Shown here: positions 7,543 to 14,945 of the stretch, one piece after another
Layout: every line of letters begins with the position of its first letter
How positions within the stretch are numbered: the first letter of the stretch is position 1
Assembly (NCBI GenBank): GCA_004555535.1
Contig: SFHU01000051.1
Span: forward strand, 1 to 23,635
DNA length: 23,635 bases
Origin: Clostridiales bacterium
Lineage (GTDB): Bacteria > Bacillota > Clostridia > Christensenellales > Aristaeellaceae
Direction of reading: 5' to 3'
Notes under the pieces: generated by a model
What the model was told of the DNA's origin: nothing
Databases searched by the model: none
What the model saw: only the letters and a program-made list of their open reading frames with translations
Made by a program: the position numbers and the translations under genes

Positions 7543-8235
7543 TTACAGCTCCCTCAGCGCGTCCACCAGCGCCGTCTTGCTCTCGGTCTTTTCATCCTTC
7601 ATCTTGATGATGCGCGCCGGCACGCCCGCGACAACCGCGTTCGCCGGCACGTCCTGCGTGACGACCGCGCCCGCCGCGACGACCGCGCCGTCGCCGACGC
7701 TCGTGCCCTCGATGATCACCGCGTTCGCGCCGATGAGCACGTTGTCGCCCACGGTCACGGGCCTGGCGCTGGGCGGCTCGACGACGCCCGCAAGCACGGC
7801 GCCCGCGCCGACGTGGCTGTGCTTGCCGACGATCGCGCGCCCGCCGAGCACGGCGCCCATGTCGATCATCGTGCCTTCGCCGATGACCGCGCCGATATTG
7901 ATGATCGCGCCCATCATGACGACCGCGCCCTCGCCGATCTCCACGCGGTCGCGGATGATCGCGCCCGGCTCGATGCGCGCGGGGATTGCCTTCGTGTCCA
8001 GCAGCGGCAGCGCGCTGTTGCGCCGGTCGCTCTCCAGCACGACGTCCTCAATCGCCCCGCCGTTCGCCTTGATCACCGGCTCGATGTCCTTCCAGTCGCC
8101 CATGACGATCATGTCCGCGCCGGAAAAGACGTGGCAATTCGGGAACTCAAGCGGCTTTTGCGCCTTGATGTACGCCTTGACGGGCGTCTTCTTCTGCGCC
8201 GTGCGGATGGCCTCGATGATTTCGTATGCGTCCAT
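7543..8235 (-). CDS. dapH: Tetrahydrodipicolinate N-acetyltransferase
   Basis: DapH transfers an acetyl group from acetyl-CoA to tetrahydrodipicolinate, committing lysine and meso-DAP synthesis to the N-acetyl branch used by many Firmicutes. The 230-residue protein is close to B. subtilis DapH in length. It has an N-terminal helical domain (to about residue 85) and then a left-handed beta-helix of hexapeptide repeats (about 90-200, e.g. IGEGAVVMMGAIINIGAVIG). The helix includes the extruded loop with GVVEPPSARPV and the C-terminal cap GVPARIIK. The ATG at 8233-8235 follows the dapB stop by one base, with GGAGGG inside dapB as ribosome-binding site. A succinylase (DapD) assignment is less likely given the length and the N-terminal domain. 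Confidence 0.94.
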   Translation of the reverse strand: MDAYEIIEAIRTAQKKTPVKAYIKAQKPLEFPNCHVFSGADMIVMGDWKDIEPVIKANGGAIEDVVLESDRRNSALPLLDTKAIPARIEPGAIIRDRVEIGEGAVVMMGAIINIGAVIGEGTMIDMGAVLGGRAIVGKHSHVGAGAVLAGVVEPPSARPVTVGDNVLIGANAVIIEGTSVGDGAVVAAGAVVTQDVPANAVVAGVPARIIKMKDEKTESKTALVDALREL

Positions 8236-8236
8236 G

Positions 8237-8956
8237 TCATTTCCCTCCGAACAAAACGTCTTCCATGCTGTAAAGCCCCGGCTTCGCCGTCACGGCGAAG
8301 GCCGCCGCGCGCAGCGCGCCCCGCGCGAAGATCTCGCGGCTGTCGGCGCGATGGCGCAGCTCGATTTCCTCCATCGCCCCGAAGAAGTGTACGCTGTGCT
8401 CCCCGGCGACCGTGCCGCCGCGCAGCGCGTGGATGCCGATCTCGTGCCCGCGCTTGCCCGGGCGGCCCTCCCGGCCGTAGACGAGATCGTATTCGCCCCG
8501 GGGATCGACGGCCTCCAGCAGCATCTTCGCGGTGCCGCTGGGCGCGTCCTCCTTCTGATTGTGGTGCGTCTCGACGATCTCGATGTCAAACTCCCCGCCG
8601 AGCGCCTCCGCCGCCTGGCGCGCCAGACGACGCAGCACCGTCACGCCGGTGGAAAAGTTGTTCGCCCAGACGATGGGCGCCTGCGCGCTCGCCGCGCGGA
8701 TGGCCTCGCCCTGCTGCGCCGTCAGGCCCGTCGTGCCGATGACCAGCGGCAGGCGCCTGCGCGCCGCCGTATCCAGCAGCATCGAAAGGTTGCCGGGGTA
8801 GGAAAAGTCGATCGCGACGTCGAGGTCGCCCATCTCGTCGAGCGTCTCAAACGCGCCCGGGCCGACGAGGCCGGCGACCTGCCAGTCCTCCGTCTGCGCG
8901 CAGAGTGCGTCGATCATCCGGCCCATCTTGCCGTTGCCCACCAGTCCAACGCGCAT
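8237..8956 (-). CDS. dapB: 4-hydroxy-tetrahydrodipicolinate reductase
   Basis: DapB reduces the DapA product to tetrahydrodipicolinate with NAD(P)H. The 239-residue protein has the N-terminal nucleotide-binding motif VGNGKMGR (about residues 6-13). It also has GTTG, the catalytic/substrate motif THHNQKEDAPSGTA with the paired His and Lys, and a C-terminal half ending in the usual LYSMEDVLFG. The start is uncertain by one codon. The ATG at 8954-8956 overlaps the dapA stop by one base, and a GTG immediately upstream (8957-8959) would overlap it by four. Either way translation is probably coupled to dapA. GGAGG lies just upstream. Confidence 0.95.
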   Translation of the reverse strand: MRVGLVGNGKMGRMIDALCAQTEDWQVAGLVGPGAFETLDEMGDLDVAIDFSYPGNLSMLLDTAARRRLPLVIGTTGLTAQQGEAIRAASAQAPIVWANNFSTGVTVLRRLARQAAEALGGEFDIEIVETHHNQKEDAPSGTAKMLLEAVDPRGEYDLVYGREGRPGKRGHEIGIHALRGGTVAGEHSVHFFGAMEEIELRHRADSREIFARGALRAAAFAVTAKPGLYSMEDVLFGGK

Positions 8957-9828
8957 CACCGCAGCACCTCCAGCGCGCGGCGGACGGTCTGCCGCCCGCT
9001 CTCGCTAATCTCGCACAGCGGCAGGCGATAGCCGCCCACGCCCATGCCCAGCTGGTTCATCGCTTCCTTGATCGGAATCGGGTTGACCTCGCAGAAGAGC
9101 GCGTTGATCAGCTCGAGATAGCGCAGCTGCATCTCCCTGGCGCGCGCCGCGTCGCCCGCAAACCAGCTCGCCACCAGCTCATGGCATTCCTTCGGGCAGA
9201 TGTTGGCAAACACCGAGATCACGCCGCAGCCGCCCAGGCTGAGAATCGGTACGATCATGTCGTCGTTGCCCGAGAACAGGCAGAAGTCCTCCCCCACCAG
9301 CCGCGCGATCTTCGCCGTGTAGCTGATGTTGCCGCTCGCCTCCTTGATGCCCGCGATGTTGGGGTGCGCGGCCAGCCGCGCGCAGCAGGCCGGGGAGATC
9401 GAGCAGCCCGTGCGCCCCGGCACGTTGTAGAGGATGACCGGCGTATCGATCTGGTCGGCGACTGTCGCGAAGTGGCGGTACATGCCCTCGTCGTTCGCCT
9501 TGTTGTAATAGGGGGTGATCAGCAGCAGGCCGTCCGCGCCCATGGCGTGGTAGCGGCGGCTCTTCTCCAGCTGCGTCTGCGTGCTGTTGGAGCCCGCGCC
9601 GCAGATGACCGGAATCCTTCCGTTCACCGCCTCGATGATGCACGCGGCGACCTCGTCGTCCTCCTCGTAGCTCATCGTGCTCGACTCGCCCGTCGTGCCC
9701 AGCGCGACGATGCCGTCCGTCCCCTGCTCCAGATGCCAGGCGACCAGCTCCTTGAGCTTGTCAAAGTTGACGCTGCCGTCCTCGTTGAAGGGCGTGACCA
9801 GCGCGACATAGCTTCCCGAAAATTTCAT
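8956..9828 (-). CDS. dapA: 4-hydroxy-tetrahydrodipicolinate synthase
   Basis: DapA condenses pyruvate with aspartate semialdehyde, the first step of the DAP/lysine branch. The 290-residue protein is a class I aldolase-type TIM barrel. It carries GTTGES near the N terminus, the catalytic Tyr in LYNVPGRTG, the Schiff-base Lys in AGIKEASGN, and GVISVFAN. I chose the ATG at 9826-9828 because GGGAGG lies about 8 bases upstream. A longer in-frame start would add 11 residues absent from the family. It is the first gene of dapA-dapB-dapH, transcribed from the promoter at 9899-9927. The genes for aspartate kinase and the later acetyl-DAP steps are not in this window. Confidence 0.97.
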   Translation of the reverse strand: MKFSGSYVALVTPFNEDGSVNFDKLKELVAWHLEQGTDGIVALGTTGESSTMSYEEDDEVAACIIEAVNGRIPVICGAGSNSTQTQLEKSRRYHAMGADGLLLITPYYNKANDEGMYRHFATVADQIDTPVILYNVPGRTGCSISPACCARLAAHPNIAGIKEASGNISYTAKIARLVGEDFCLFSGNDDMIVPILSLGGCGVISVFANICPKECHELVASWFAGDAARAREMQLRYLELINALFCEVNPIPIKEAMNQLGMGVGGYRLPLCEISESGRQTVRRALEVLR

Positions 9829-9898
9829 GGCGGGTTCCTCCCGATTCGTGTCCGTGCGCATCGTTGCGCGCTTGCCTCAGTGTCTGTGAACGGGCTTC

Positions 9899-9927
9899 AT
9901 TCTAGCACAACAAAACGAGGCTGTAAA
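9899..9927 (-). promoter_or_regulatory. Promoter of the dapA-dapB-dapH operon
   Basis: On the minus strand, TTTACA (-35, 9922-9927) is followed 17 bases later by TAGAAT (-10, 9899-9904). Transcription would begin near 9892, giving a leader of about 64 bases before dapA. The -35 box lies in the loop of the purD terminator hairpin, so the two elements share DNA. Confidence 0.75.
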
Positions 9928-9938
9928 CCTCGTTTTGT
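9910..9938 (-). terminator. Intrinsic terminator after purD (end of the purine cluster)
   Basis: A perfect 11-bp stem (ACAAAACGAGG with CCTCGTTTTGT, arms 9928-9938 and 9910-9920) has a 7-base loop. It is followed on the minus strand by the T-rich tail TTTTGTTGTG, which overlaps the descending arm. It lies about 37 bases after the purD stop. The symmetric arms mean it could also act on plus-strand transcripts. Confidence 0.85.
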
Positions 9939-9974
9939 ATATCTGCTCTTCTTCTGCACTCTGTTTTGTAAGGT

Positions 9975-11240
9975 TTACAAATCCCGGCTACCGATGTCCA
10001 GGCGCTTGTGTGCGCCCTCAAAATGGATCGCGTCCGACGCCGCGTAGGCCTTTTCAACCGCCTCGCGCAGCGTCGCGCCCAGCGCCGTCACGCCCAGCAC
10101 GCGGCCGCCCGCCGTGACAAAGCCCGCTTCGGCTTTCTTCGTGCCTGCATGGTAGACCGTCGCGCCCTGCGCCTCGGCGGCCTCGATGCCGGAAATCACC
10201 TTGCCGCCCTCGTAATGGCCCGGATAGCCGCCGCTGGCGAGCACGATGCAGGCCGCCGCGCCCTCCTTCCAGCGGATGTCCATATCCGCCAGACGCTGCT
10301 CGCGCACGGCGAGCATGATCTCCATCAGGTCGCTGTCAAGCAGCGGGAGCACGGCCTGCGTCTCCGGATCGCCAAAGCGCGCGTTGTATTCGACGACCTT
10401 CGGGCCCTCCGCCGTGAGCATCAGCCCGACGTAGAGCACGCCCTTAAAGGTGATACCCTCGGCGTTCATCGCCGCGAGCGTCGGCAGCAGGATCTCCGCC
10501 TCCGTGCGCGCGGCGATTTCGGGCGTGTACAGCGGGCTCGGCGCGAACGCGCCCATGCCGCCGGTGTTGGGGCCCCTGTCGCCGTCGAAGACGCGCTTGT
10601 GATCCTGGCTCGCGCGCATCGGGACGATCGTCTTTCCGTCGCAGAAGCAGAGCACCGTCACCTCGCGCCCGAACATGCATTCCTCGATGAGCACGCGCGC
10701 GCCGCTCTTGCCGAACCTGCCGCCCTGCATCATGTCGATCACGGCCTGCTTCGCCTCGTCGATCGTCTGCGCGACGACGACGCCCTTGCCCAGCGCCAGG
10801 CCGTCCGCCTTGACGACGATGGGCGCGCTTTGCGTGTCAAGATACGACAGCGCGGCGTTCATGTCCTCAAAGATCTCGCTTTTCGCGGTCGGGATGCCGT
10901 ATTTCTTCATGAGGTTCTTGGAGAAGATCTTGCTGGCCTCCATCTGCGCGGCCTGCGCGCTCGGGCCAAATGCGGGGATACCCTCCGCCTCGAGCCTGTC
11001 CACGCATCCCAGCGCCAGCGGATCATCCGGCGTGACGCAGACGAAGTCGACCTGCTCGCGCTTGGCCAACGCGACAATGCCGTCGATATCCGTCGCCTTG
11101 ACCTCCGGCACGCAGCGGGCGACCTGCGCAATCCCGGCGTTGCCCGGCGCGCAGAGCAGGGAATCGACCCGCGGGGACTGGGCCAGCTTCTTGCAGACGG
11201 CATGCTCGCGCCCGCCGCCGCCGATGACCAAAACCTTCAT
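9975..11240 (-). CDS. purD: Phosphoribosylamine-glycine ligase (GAR synthetase)
   Basis: PurD joins phosphoribosylamine and glycine using ATP, the second step of de novo purine synthesis. The 421-residue protein starts MKVLVIGGGGREHAV, the family's N-terminal signature. It continues with an ATP-grasp domain (VVKADGLALGKGVVVA near the middle of the N-terminal half; NTGGMGAFAPSP; VVEYNARFGDPETQ) and a C-terminal domain. The ATG at 11238-11240 has AAGGAGGA upstream. A 43-codon in-frame extension runs into a repeat and is not real. It is the last gene of the purine cluster and is separated from purH by a palindromic repeat element. Confidence 0.97.
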   Translation of the reverse strand: MKVLVIGGGGREHAVCKKLAQSPRVDSLLCAPGNAGIAQVARCVPEVKATDIDGIVALAKREQVDFVCVTPDDPLALGCVDRLEAEGIPAFGPSAQAAQMEASKIFSKNLMKKYGIPTAKSEIFEDMNAALSYLDTQSAPIVVKADGLALGKGVVVAQTIDEAKQAVIDMMQGGRFGKSGARVLIEECMFGREVTVLCFCDGKTIVPMRASQDHKRVFDGDRGPNTGGMGAFAPSPLYTPEIAARTEAEILLPTLAAMNAEGITFKGVLYVGLMLTAEGPKVVEYNARFGDPETQAVLPLLDSDLMEIMLAVREQRLADMDIRWKEGAAACIVLASGGYPGHYEGGKVISGIEAAEAQGATVYHAGTKKAEAGFVTAGGRVLGVTALGATLREAVEKAYAASDAIHFEGAHKRLDIGSRDL

Positions 11241-11335
11241 GCGTTTTCCTCCTTCAGATGCCGGGACGCCCTCCCGGAACCCATTCTCTTTTCCAAAGAA
11301 ACACGCGTTCCTCCGCAGAGCATCTCCCTCCGCCC

Positions 11336-11450
11336 TGGGGTCCAGGGGCCGCAGCCCCGGTCGTTTCAAGGGGGTATGGGAGTCCAGAGGGGTCTAGGGG
11401 GGAAATCGAAATCCCCCCTGACCCCTCTGGCCCGCGGAGCGCGTGCTCCG
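11336..11450 (-). repeat. Palindromic repeat element, copy A (purH-purD gap)
   Basis: The 221-base purH-purD gap holds a structured element. Hairpin 1 lies at 11342-11360 (GGGGC/GCCCC core). Next is a 16-base linker (GGTCGTTTCAAGGGGG, 11359-11374), then a very stable hairpin at 11384-11430 whose arms pair over 19 bp with a single bulge. A small CGGAGC/GCTCCG hairpin (11435-11450) ends it. No T-run follows. The linker and the stem layout recur in copy B at 13163-13341. The remainder of the gap (11241-11335) shows nothing recognisable apart from the purD ribosome-binding site. Confidence 0.8.
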
Positions 11451-11461
11451 TCATCTGCAAA

Positions 11462-13015
11462 TCAGTGCTTGAAATGCCGCATGCCGGTAAAGACCATCGC
11501 GATGCCGTACTTGTTGCAGGCGTCGATGGAATCCTGATCGCGCACGCTTCCGCCCGGCTGAATGATGCAGCTGATGCCCGCCTCGGCGCAGGCCTTGACG
11601 CAGTCGTCAAACGGGAAGAAGGCGTCGCTGGCCAGCGCCGCGCCCCTGACCTTCTCGCCGCTGCGCTCGATGGCCATCTGCGTGCTCCAGATGCGGTTGA
11701 CCTGGCCCGGCCCGATGCCCAGGCTCTGGTTGTCCTTGGCGATGGCGATGCCGTTCGACTTCGCATGCTTGACGATCTTCCAGGCCAGCAGCAGATCCTT
11801 CATCTGCGCCTCGGTCGGGGCCTTCTGCGTGACGACCTTGAGCTCGCCGTCGGGCAGCAGCTTGTCGTCGATCTCCTGCACGAGCAGGCCGCCCGCGACC
11901 TTGCGCATCACGCGCTCGTTTTTGGGATAAGCGCGAATGGTGGTATCAAGCTCCAGCAGGCGCAGGTTCTTCTTCTTCGTCAGGATCGCGAGCGCCTCGT
12001 CGGTGAACCTCGGCGCGACGATGATCTCCAGGAAGATCTTGCTCATCTGCTCCGCCGTCGCCGCGTCAATGGCCGTGTTCGTCACGACGATGCCGCCAAA
12101 GACGCTGACCGGATCGGCCTCATAGGCCAGTCGCCACGCCTCGCTGACCTCGTCCGCCACGCCGACGCCGCAGGGGTTGCCGTGCTTGACCGCGACGACC
12201 GCCGTCGTGTCGAACTCGCGCAGCAGCTCGAGCGCGCCGTTCGTGTCGTTGATGTTGTTGTAGGAGAGCTCCTTGCCGTGCAGCTGCTTCGCCGCCGGGA
12301 GCGTGCCGGCGATGTCGCCCAGGTCGCGGTAGAACGCGGCCTTCTGGTGCGGGTTTTCGCCATAGCGCATCTCCTGCACCTTTTCAAAGGTGACGGTCAG
12401 GTTCTGCGGGAACTCGAAGCGCTCGCTGTCCTCGAGCTGGCCGCGCAGGTACTGCTGAATCATGCAGTCGTACTGCGCCGTGTGCTCAAAGACCTTGTAC
12501 TGGAGATAGCGCTTCGTCTTGAGGCTCACGTCGCCGGTCGCCTCGAATTCGTCCATCACGAGCGCATAGTCCGCCGGGTCGATCACGACGACGACATCCT
12601 GCGCGTTCTTCGCCGCGGCGCGCAGCATCGTCGGGCCGCCGATGTCGATGTTCTCAATCGCGTCCTCGAAGGTCACGCCGGGCTTTTCGATCGTCTGGCG
12701 GAAGGGATAGAGGTTGATGACCACCATGTCAATCGGCTCCACACCCAGCTCCGCAAGCTGCGCCATGTGCTCCTCGTTGCCGCGCACGGCCAGCAGACCC
12801 GCATGAATCATCGGATGCAGCGTCTTGACGCGGCCATCGAGGCACTCCGGGAAGCCCGTCACATCGCTCACGCCGGTCACAGGGATGCCCGCCTGCGCGA
12901 TGGCCTTCATCGTGCCGCCGGTGGAGAGCAGGGTCACGCCCTTTGCCGAAAGACGGCGGGCCAGGTCGACGATGCCCGTCTTGTCCGAAACGCTCAGAAT
13001 CGCACGCTTAATCAT
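11462..13015 (-). CDS. purH: Bifunctional AICAR transformylase / IMP cyclohydrolase
   Basis: PurH performs the last two steps of IMP synthesis: formylation of AICAR with 10-formyl-THF, then ring closure. The 517-residue protein has the normal bacterial length. The N-terminal MGS-like cyclohydrolase domain starts AILSVSDKTG. The transformylase domain carries the catalytic region VKHGNPCGV (about residues 258-266) and the C-terminal signatures FFPFDDCV and IIQPGGSVRD, ending FTGMRHFKH. The ATG at 13013-13015 follows AAGGAGA, and a 15-codon extension is not supported. A possible promoter and two small hairpins lie in its leader, so it may be expressed partly apart from purE-purF. Confidence 0.97.
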   Translation of the reverse strand: MIKRAILSVSDKTGIVDLARRLSAKGVTLLSTGGTMKAIAQAGIPVTGVSDVTGFPECLDGRVKTLHPMIHAGLLAVRGNEEHMAQLAELGVEPIDMVVINLYPFRQTIEKPGVTFEDAIENIDIGGPTMLRAAAKNAQDVVVVIDPADYALVMDEFEATGDVSLKTKRYLQYKVFEHTAQYDCMIQQYLRGQLEDSERFEFPQNLTVTFEKVQEMRYGENPHQKAAFYRDLGDIAGTLPAAKQLHGKELSYNNINDTNGALELLREFDTTAVVAVKHGNPCGVGVADEVSEAWRLAYEADPVSVFGGIVVTNTAIDAATAEQMSKIFLEIIVAPRFTDEALAILTKKKNLRLLELDTTIRAYPKNERVMRKVAGGLLVQEIDDKLLPDGELKVVTQKAPTEAQMKDLLLAWKIVKHAKSNGIAIAKDNQSLGIGPGQVNRIWSTQMAIERSGEKVRGAALASDAFFPFDDCVKACAEAGISCIIQPGGSVRDQDSIDACNKYGIAMVFTGMRHFKH

Positions 13016-13082
13016 GGTTTTCTCCTTCTTCTCTCTATGCTGATTTGCTTGTACAACCAACTGGCCAAATCATTCCCGTTTC

Positions 13083-13117
13083 ATCCGATGATTCGGATTT
13101 CACTTCCCAAAGTGAAA
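13083..13117 (-). other. Two small hairpins in the purH leader
   Basis: ATCCGA/TCGGAT (13083-13098) and TTTCACTT/AAGTGAAA (13098-13117) form two adjacent perfect stems with 4-base loops. They lie between a putative promoter and the purH ribosome-binding site. The second would lie at or near the very 5' end of a transcript from that promoter. They could protect the mRNA end or be an operator (dyad). I see no known riboswitch fold. Confidence 0.45.
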
Positions 13118-13145
13118 AGATATAAAAAACTTCATTTGTTTTCAA
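13117..13145 (-). promoter_or_regulatory. Possible internal promoter for purH
   Basis: On the minus strand, TTGAAA (13140-13145) is followed 17 bases later by TATCTT (13117-13122) in an AT-rich island between repeat copy B and purH. The -10 match is imperfect. If used, it gives a leader of about 95 bases. Confidence 0.45.
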
Positions 13146-13162
13146 AACAGGAACTAAGCTCC

Positions 13163-13341
13163 GGATCCAGGGCCACAGCCCTGGTCGTTTCAAGGGGGCT
13201 ATAGGGAGTCAAGAGGGATCTAAGGAGGACCGAAGCCTGCCGCCCGCTGTGCGGGAAACAGGCAGGCAAAGCGTCCCGAGCGAACCCCGTTCGCAAGGTT
13301 GATCGAAATCCCCCCTGATCCCTCTTGCCCAGCGGAGCGCA
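13163..13341 (-). repeat. Palindromic repeat element, copy B, with an internal insert
   Basis: This is the same layout as the element at 11336-11450. A perfect 7-bp hairpin 1 (CCAGGGC/GCCCTGG, 13167-13184) is followed by the identical 16-base linker (13183-13198). A long-range stem then pairs CAAGAGGGATC (13210-13220) with GATCCCTCTTG (13317-13327). The outer stem differs from copy A at two positions on each arm in a way that keeps pairing. Instead of a short loop this copy holds about 70 extra bases with their own hairpins: GCCTGCC/GGCAGGC enclosing CCCGC/GCGGG at 13235-13267, and GCGAAC/GTTCGC at 13280-13294. With the purH leader it fills the 331-base gap between the GNAT gene and purH, which has no coding content. 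Confidence 0.75.
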
Positions 13342-13346
13342 TCGCT

Positions 13347-14183
13347 TTACAAATCCCTGCCCAGCAGGTAGCGCTCCGTGCGCACCCATTCAAACCCGCA
13401 GCGCTTGAACATCTTCATGGCGCTCTGGTTTCGGCGCACGGCCCGCGCCACCAGATAGGGCACGCCCCGGCCGCTGAGCACGACGAGCGCCTCATCGACA
13501 AGCGCGCTGGCGACGCCGCGCCCGCGCCATTTCGGCTCGGTCAGCACCATTTCGAGCACAGCCTCGCTTGCCTGCCCGTGCACGAGCATCTCGCCGACAT
13601 AGTCGCTGCCGTAGTACATCGTCCGCGCGATGAACACGGGGTCGTTCATGCGCGCCTCCAGCCATTCGCTGGCATGCTCGACGCAGCCGAACTCCCGCAG
13701 GCGCTGCAGGAATTCCTCTCGCCGCGCGCGCGTGCGCAGATCGACCTCCAGGCTCTTGCAGCCCACGGGGCTGTAGTTGCGCCGCCGCGACGAGAGATCC
13801 GACGGCACGCTGAGCGCAAAGAGCTCCTCGCCGTCATAATCGTCAAAGCCCATGCGGGTGAAGTACTCGCGCCGCGGCTCGTCGTCGATCTCGCAGCGCG
13901 TAAACAGCCGTGCGGGCAGATCGCCCTGCTCCGCCTTGATGCTCTCCGCGCGCGCGCTCAGCGCGCCGAAGAGCGTGTCGCTGGCGACGGGATGCGCGTT
14001 CATGGTCATCTCAATCTCCAGCGGGCGCTCCGGGAGCATCTTTTTGAGCACACGAAACTCTAGGCCGCCCTGACCGATCTCCACGCCCGCGTCGTCGATG
14101 ATCGCGAAGCTGTTCTCTCTCAGCGCCCCGCCCACGCCCCTGACGGGATGATAAATTCTCATATTCTGGAAGACACCCTTCAT
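13347..14183 (-). CDS. Two-domain GNAT-family N-acetyltransferase of unknown substrate
   Basis: The C-terminal half is a clear GNAT fold. It has beta-strand text ending EMVLTEP, then the acetyl-CoA pyrophosphate loop KWRGRGVASALV (about residues 219-230), and the late motif NQSAMKMFKRCGFEWV. The N-terminal half has a weaker GNAT-like pattern (REYFTRMGFDDYDGEE), so this may be a tandem GNAT with one degenerate domain. The length is 278 residues. The start is uncertain: the ATG at 14181-14183 has only a distant GGGGAAGG, and Met8 (14160-14162) is an alternative. It sits between purN and purH in the same direction, inside an otherwise standard purine gene order, but nothing ties it to purine chemistry. 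Confidence 0.8.
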   Translation of the reverse strand: MKGVFQNMRIYHPVRGVGGALRENSFAIIDDAGVEIGQGGLEFRVLKKMLPERPLEIEMTMNAHPVASDTLFGALSARAESIKAEQGDLPARLFTRCEIDDEPRREYFTRMGFDDYDGEELFALSVPSDLSSRRRNYSPVGCKSLEVDLRTRARREEFLQRLREFGCVEHASEWLEARMNDPVFIARTMYYGSDYVGEMLVHGQASEAVLEMVLTEPKWRGRGVASALVDEALVVLSGRGVPYLVARAVRRNQSAMKMFKRCGFEWVRTERYLLGRDL

Positions 14184-14262
14184 GTCATGCGTTCAGGCGC
14201 CTTCCCCGACGCCCGCCGCAGATAATGCACATGCTCAGCCGGCATGCCGCCGGCGCTCCCGC

Positions 14263-14310
14263 GAAAGCCCGAAGCGCTCCGTCTCTCCGGACGCTCCTCT
14301 TCGGGCTTTC
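14263..14310 (-). terminator. Strong hairpin after purN, terminator-like
   Basis: A perfect 12-bp stem, GAAAGCCCGAAG (14263-14274) with CTTCGGGCTTTC (14299-14310), is extended inward by GCGTCCG-type pairing. It begins about 15 bases after the purN stop. The tail has only three T, so termination may be partial. It would separate the GNAT gene and purH-purD from purE-purF-purM-purN. Confidence 0.6.
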
Positions 14311-14324
14311 ACAGTAACAGTTTA

Positions 14325-14945
14325 TTATAGCACATGCACATGTCTTCCATCTACCCTTAATTTTCCGGCGCAGTAGAGCCGGACGCTCTCGGGCAGAATC
14401 CTGTGCTCGACGGTCAGCACGCGCGCGGCGAGCGTCTCGGGCGTGTCGCCCTCCAGCACGGGCACGCTGTCCTGCAGGATCACACCGCCGTGATCGACCT
14501 GCTCGTCGACGAAATGCGTCGTCGCGCCGGAGATCTTCGCGCCGTAGGCCAGCACGGCCTCGTGGACATGGTGCCCATACATGCCCGGCCCGCAGAAGGA
14601 CGGGATCAGCGCCGGATGGATGTTGATGATCCTGTGCTCGTAGGCGCGCACGATCTGGCTGCCGACGATGGGCAGATAGCCCGCCAGCACGACGAGCTCC
14701 GCATCGACCTCGCGCAGCCTGCTCAGAATCTCATCGTTGAAGGCCTCGTCGCTTCCGGCCTGCTTCTTGCTCACAAACAGCGCGGGGATGCCGTGCTGGC
14801 GCGCCCGCTCGAGCGCATAGGCCTTCGACGCGTTGGAGAGGACCAGCACGATCTTCCCGTCGATCGTCCCGGCCTCCACGGCGTCGATGATCGCCTGCAG
14901 GTTGGTTCCGCCGCCGGAGCAGAGCACCGCAATCCTCGTGCTCAC
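14325..14945 (-). CDS. purN: Phosphoribosylglycinamide formyltransferase (GAR transformylase)
   Basis: PurN formylates GAR using 10-formyl-tetrahydrofolate, the third step of purine synthesis. The 206-residue protein begins with the substrate loop CSGGGTNLQ. It has the catalytic Asn and His in INIHPALIPSF (Asn108, His110) and the catalytic Asp in VDHGG (Asp151), with the usual GHHVHEA and GATTHFVD segments. It starts with GTG at 14943-14945. That GTG overlaps the purM stop codon by four bases (GTGA), a sign of translational coupling. It is followed by a terminator-like hairpin. Confidence 0.97.
   Translation of the reverse strand: MSTRIAVLCSGGGTNLQAIIDAVEAGTIDGKIVLVLSNASKAYALERARQHGIPALFVSKKQAGSDEAFNDEILSRLREVDAELVVLAGYLPIVGSQIVRAYEHRIINIHPALIPSFCGPGMYGHHVHEAVLAYGAKISGATTHFVDEQVDHGGVILQDSVPVLEGDTPETLAARVLTVEHRILPESVRLYCAGKLRVDGRHVHVL

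Noticed and set aside
11384..11430. The long purH-purD hairpin as an intrinsic terminator
   Set aside because: It is very stable but no T-run follows on either strand, and its layout is repeated elsewhere, so a repeat element is the better description.
13016..13060. Longer start for purH (15 extra codons)
   Set aside because: The internal ATG at 13013-13015 has a good AAGGAGA upstream and gives the family's usual N terminus.
10008..13204. Long plus-strand open frames opposite purD and purH
   Set aside because: They mirror conserved purine genes, have no ribosome-binding sites worth noting, and give Arg/Ala/His-rich low-complexity products.
11336..13341. The repeats around purH as a CRISPR array or insertion sequence
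   Set aside because: There are only two divergent copies 1.8 kb apart, with no regular spacers, no transposase and no target-site duplication that I can see.
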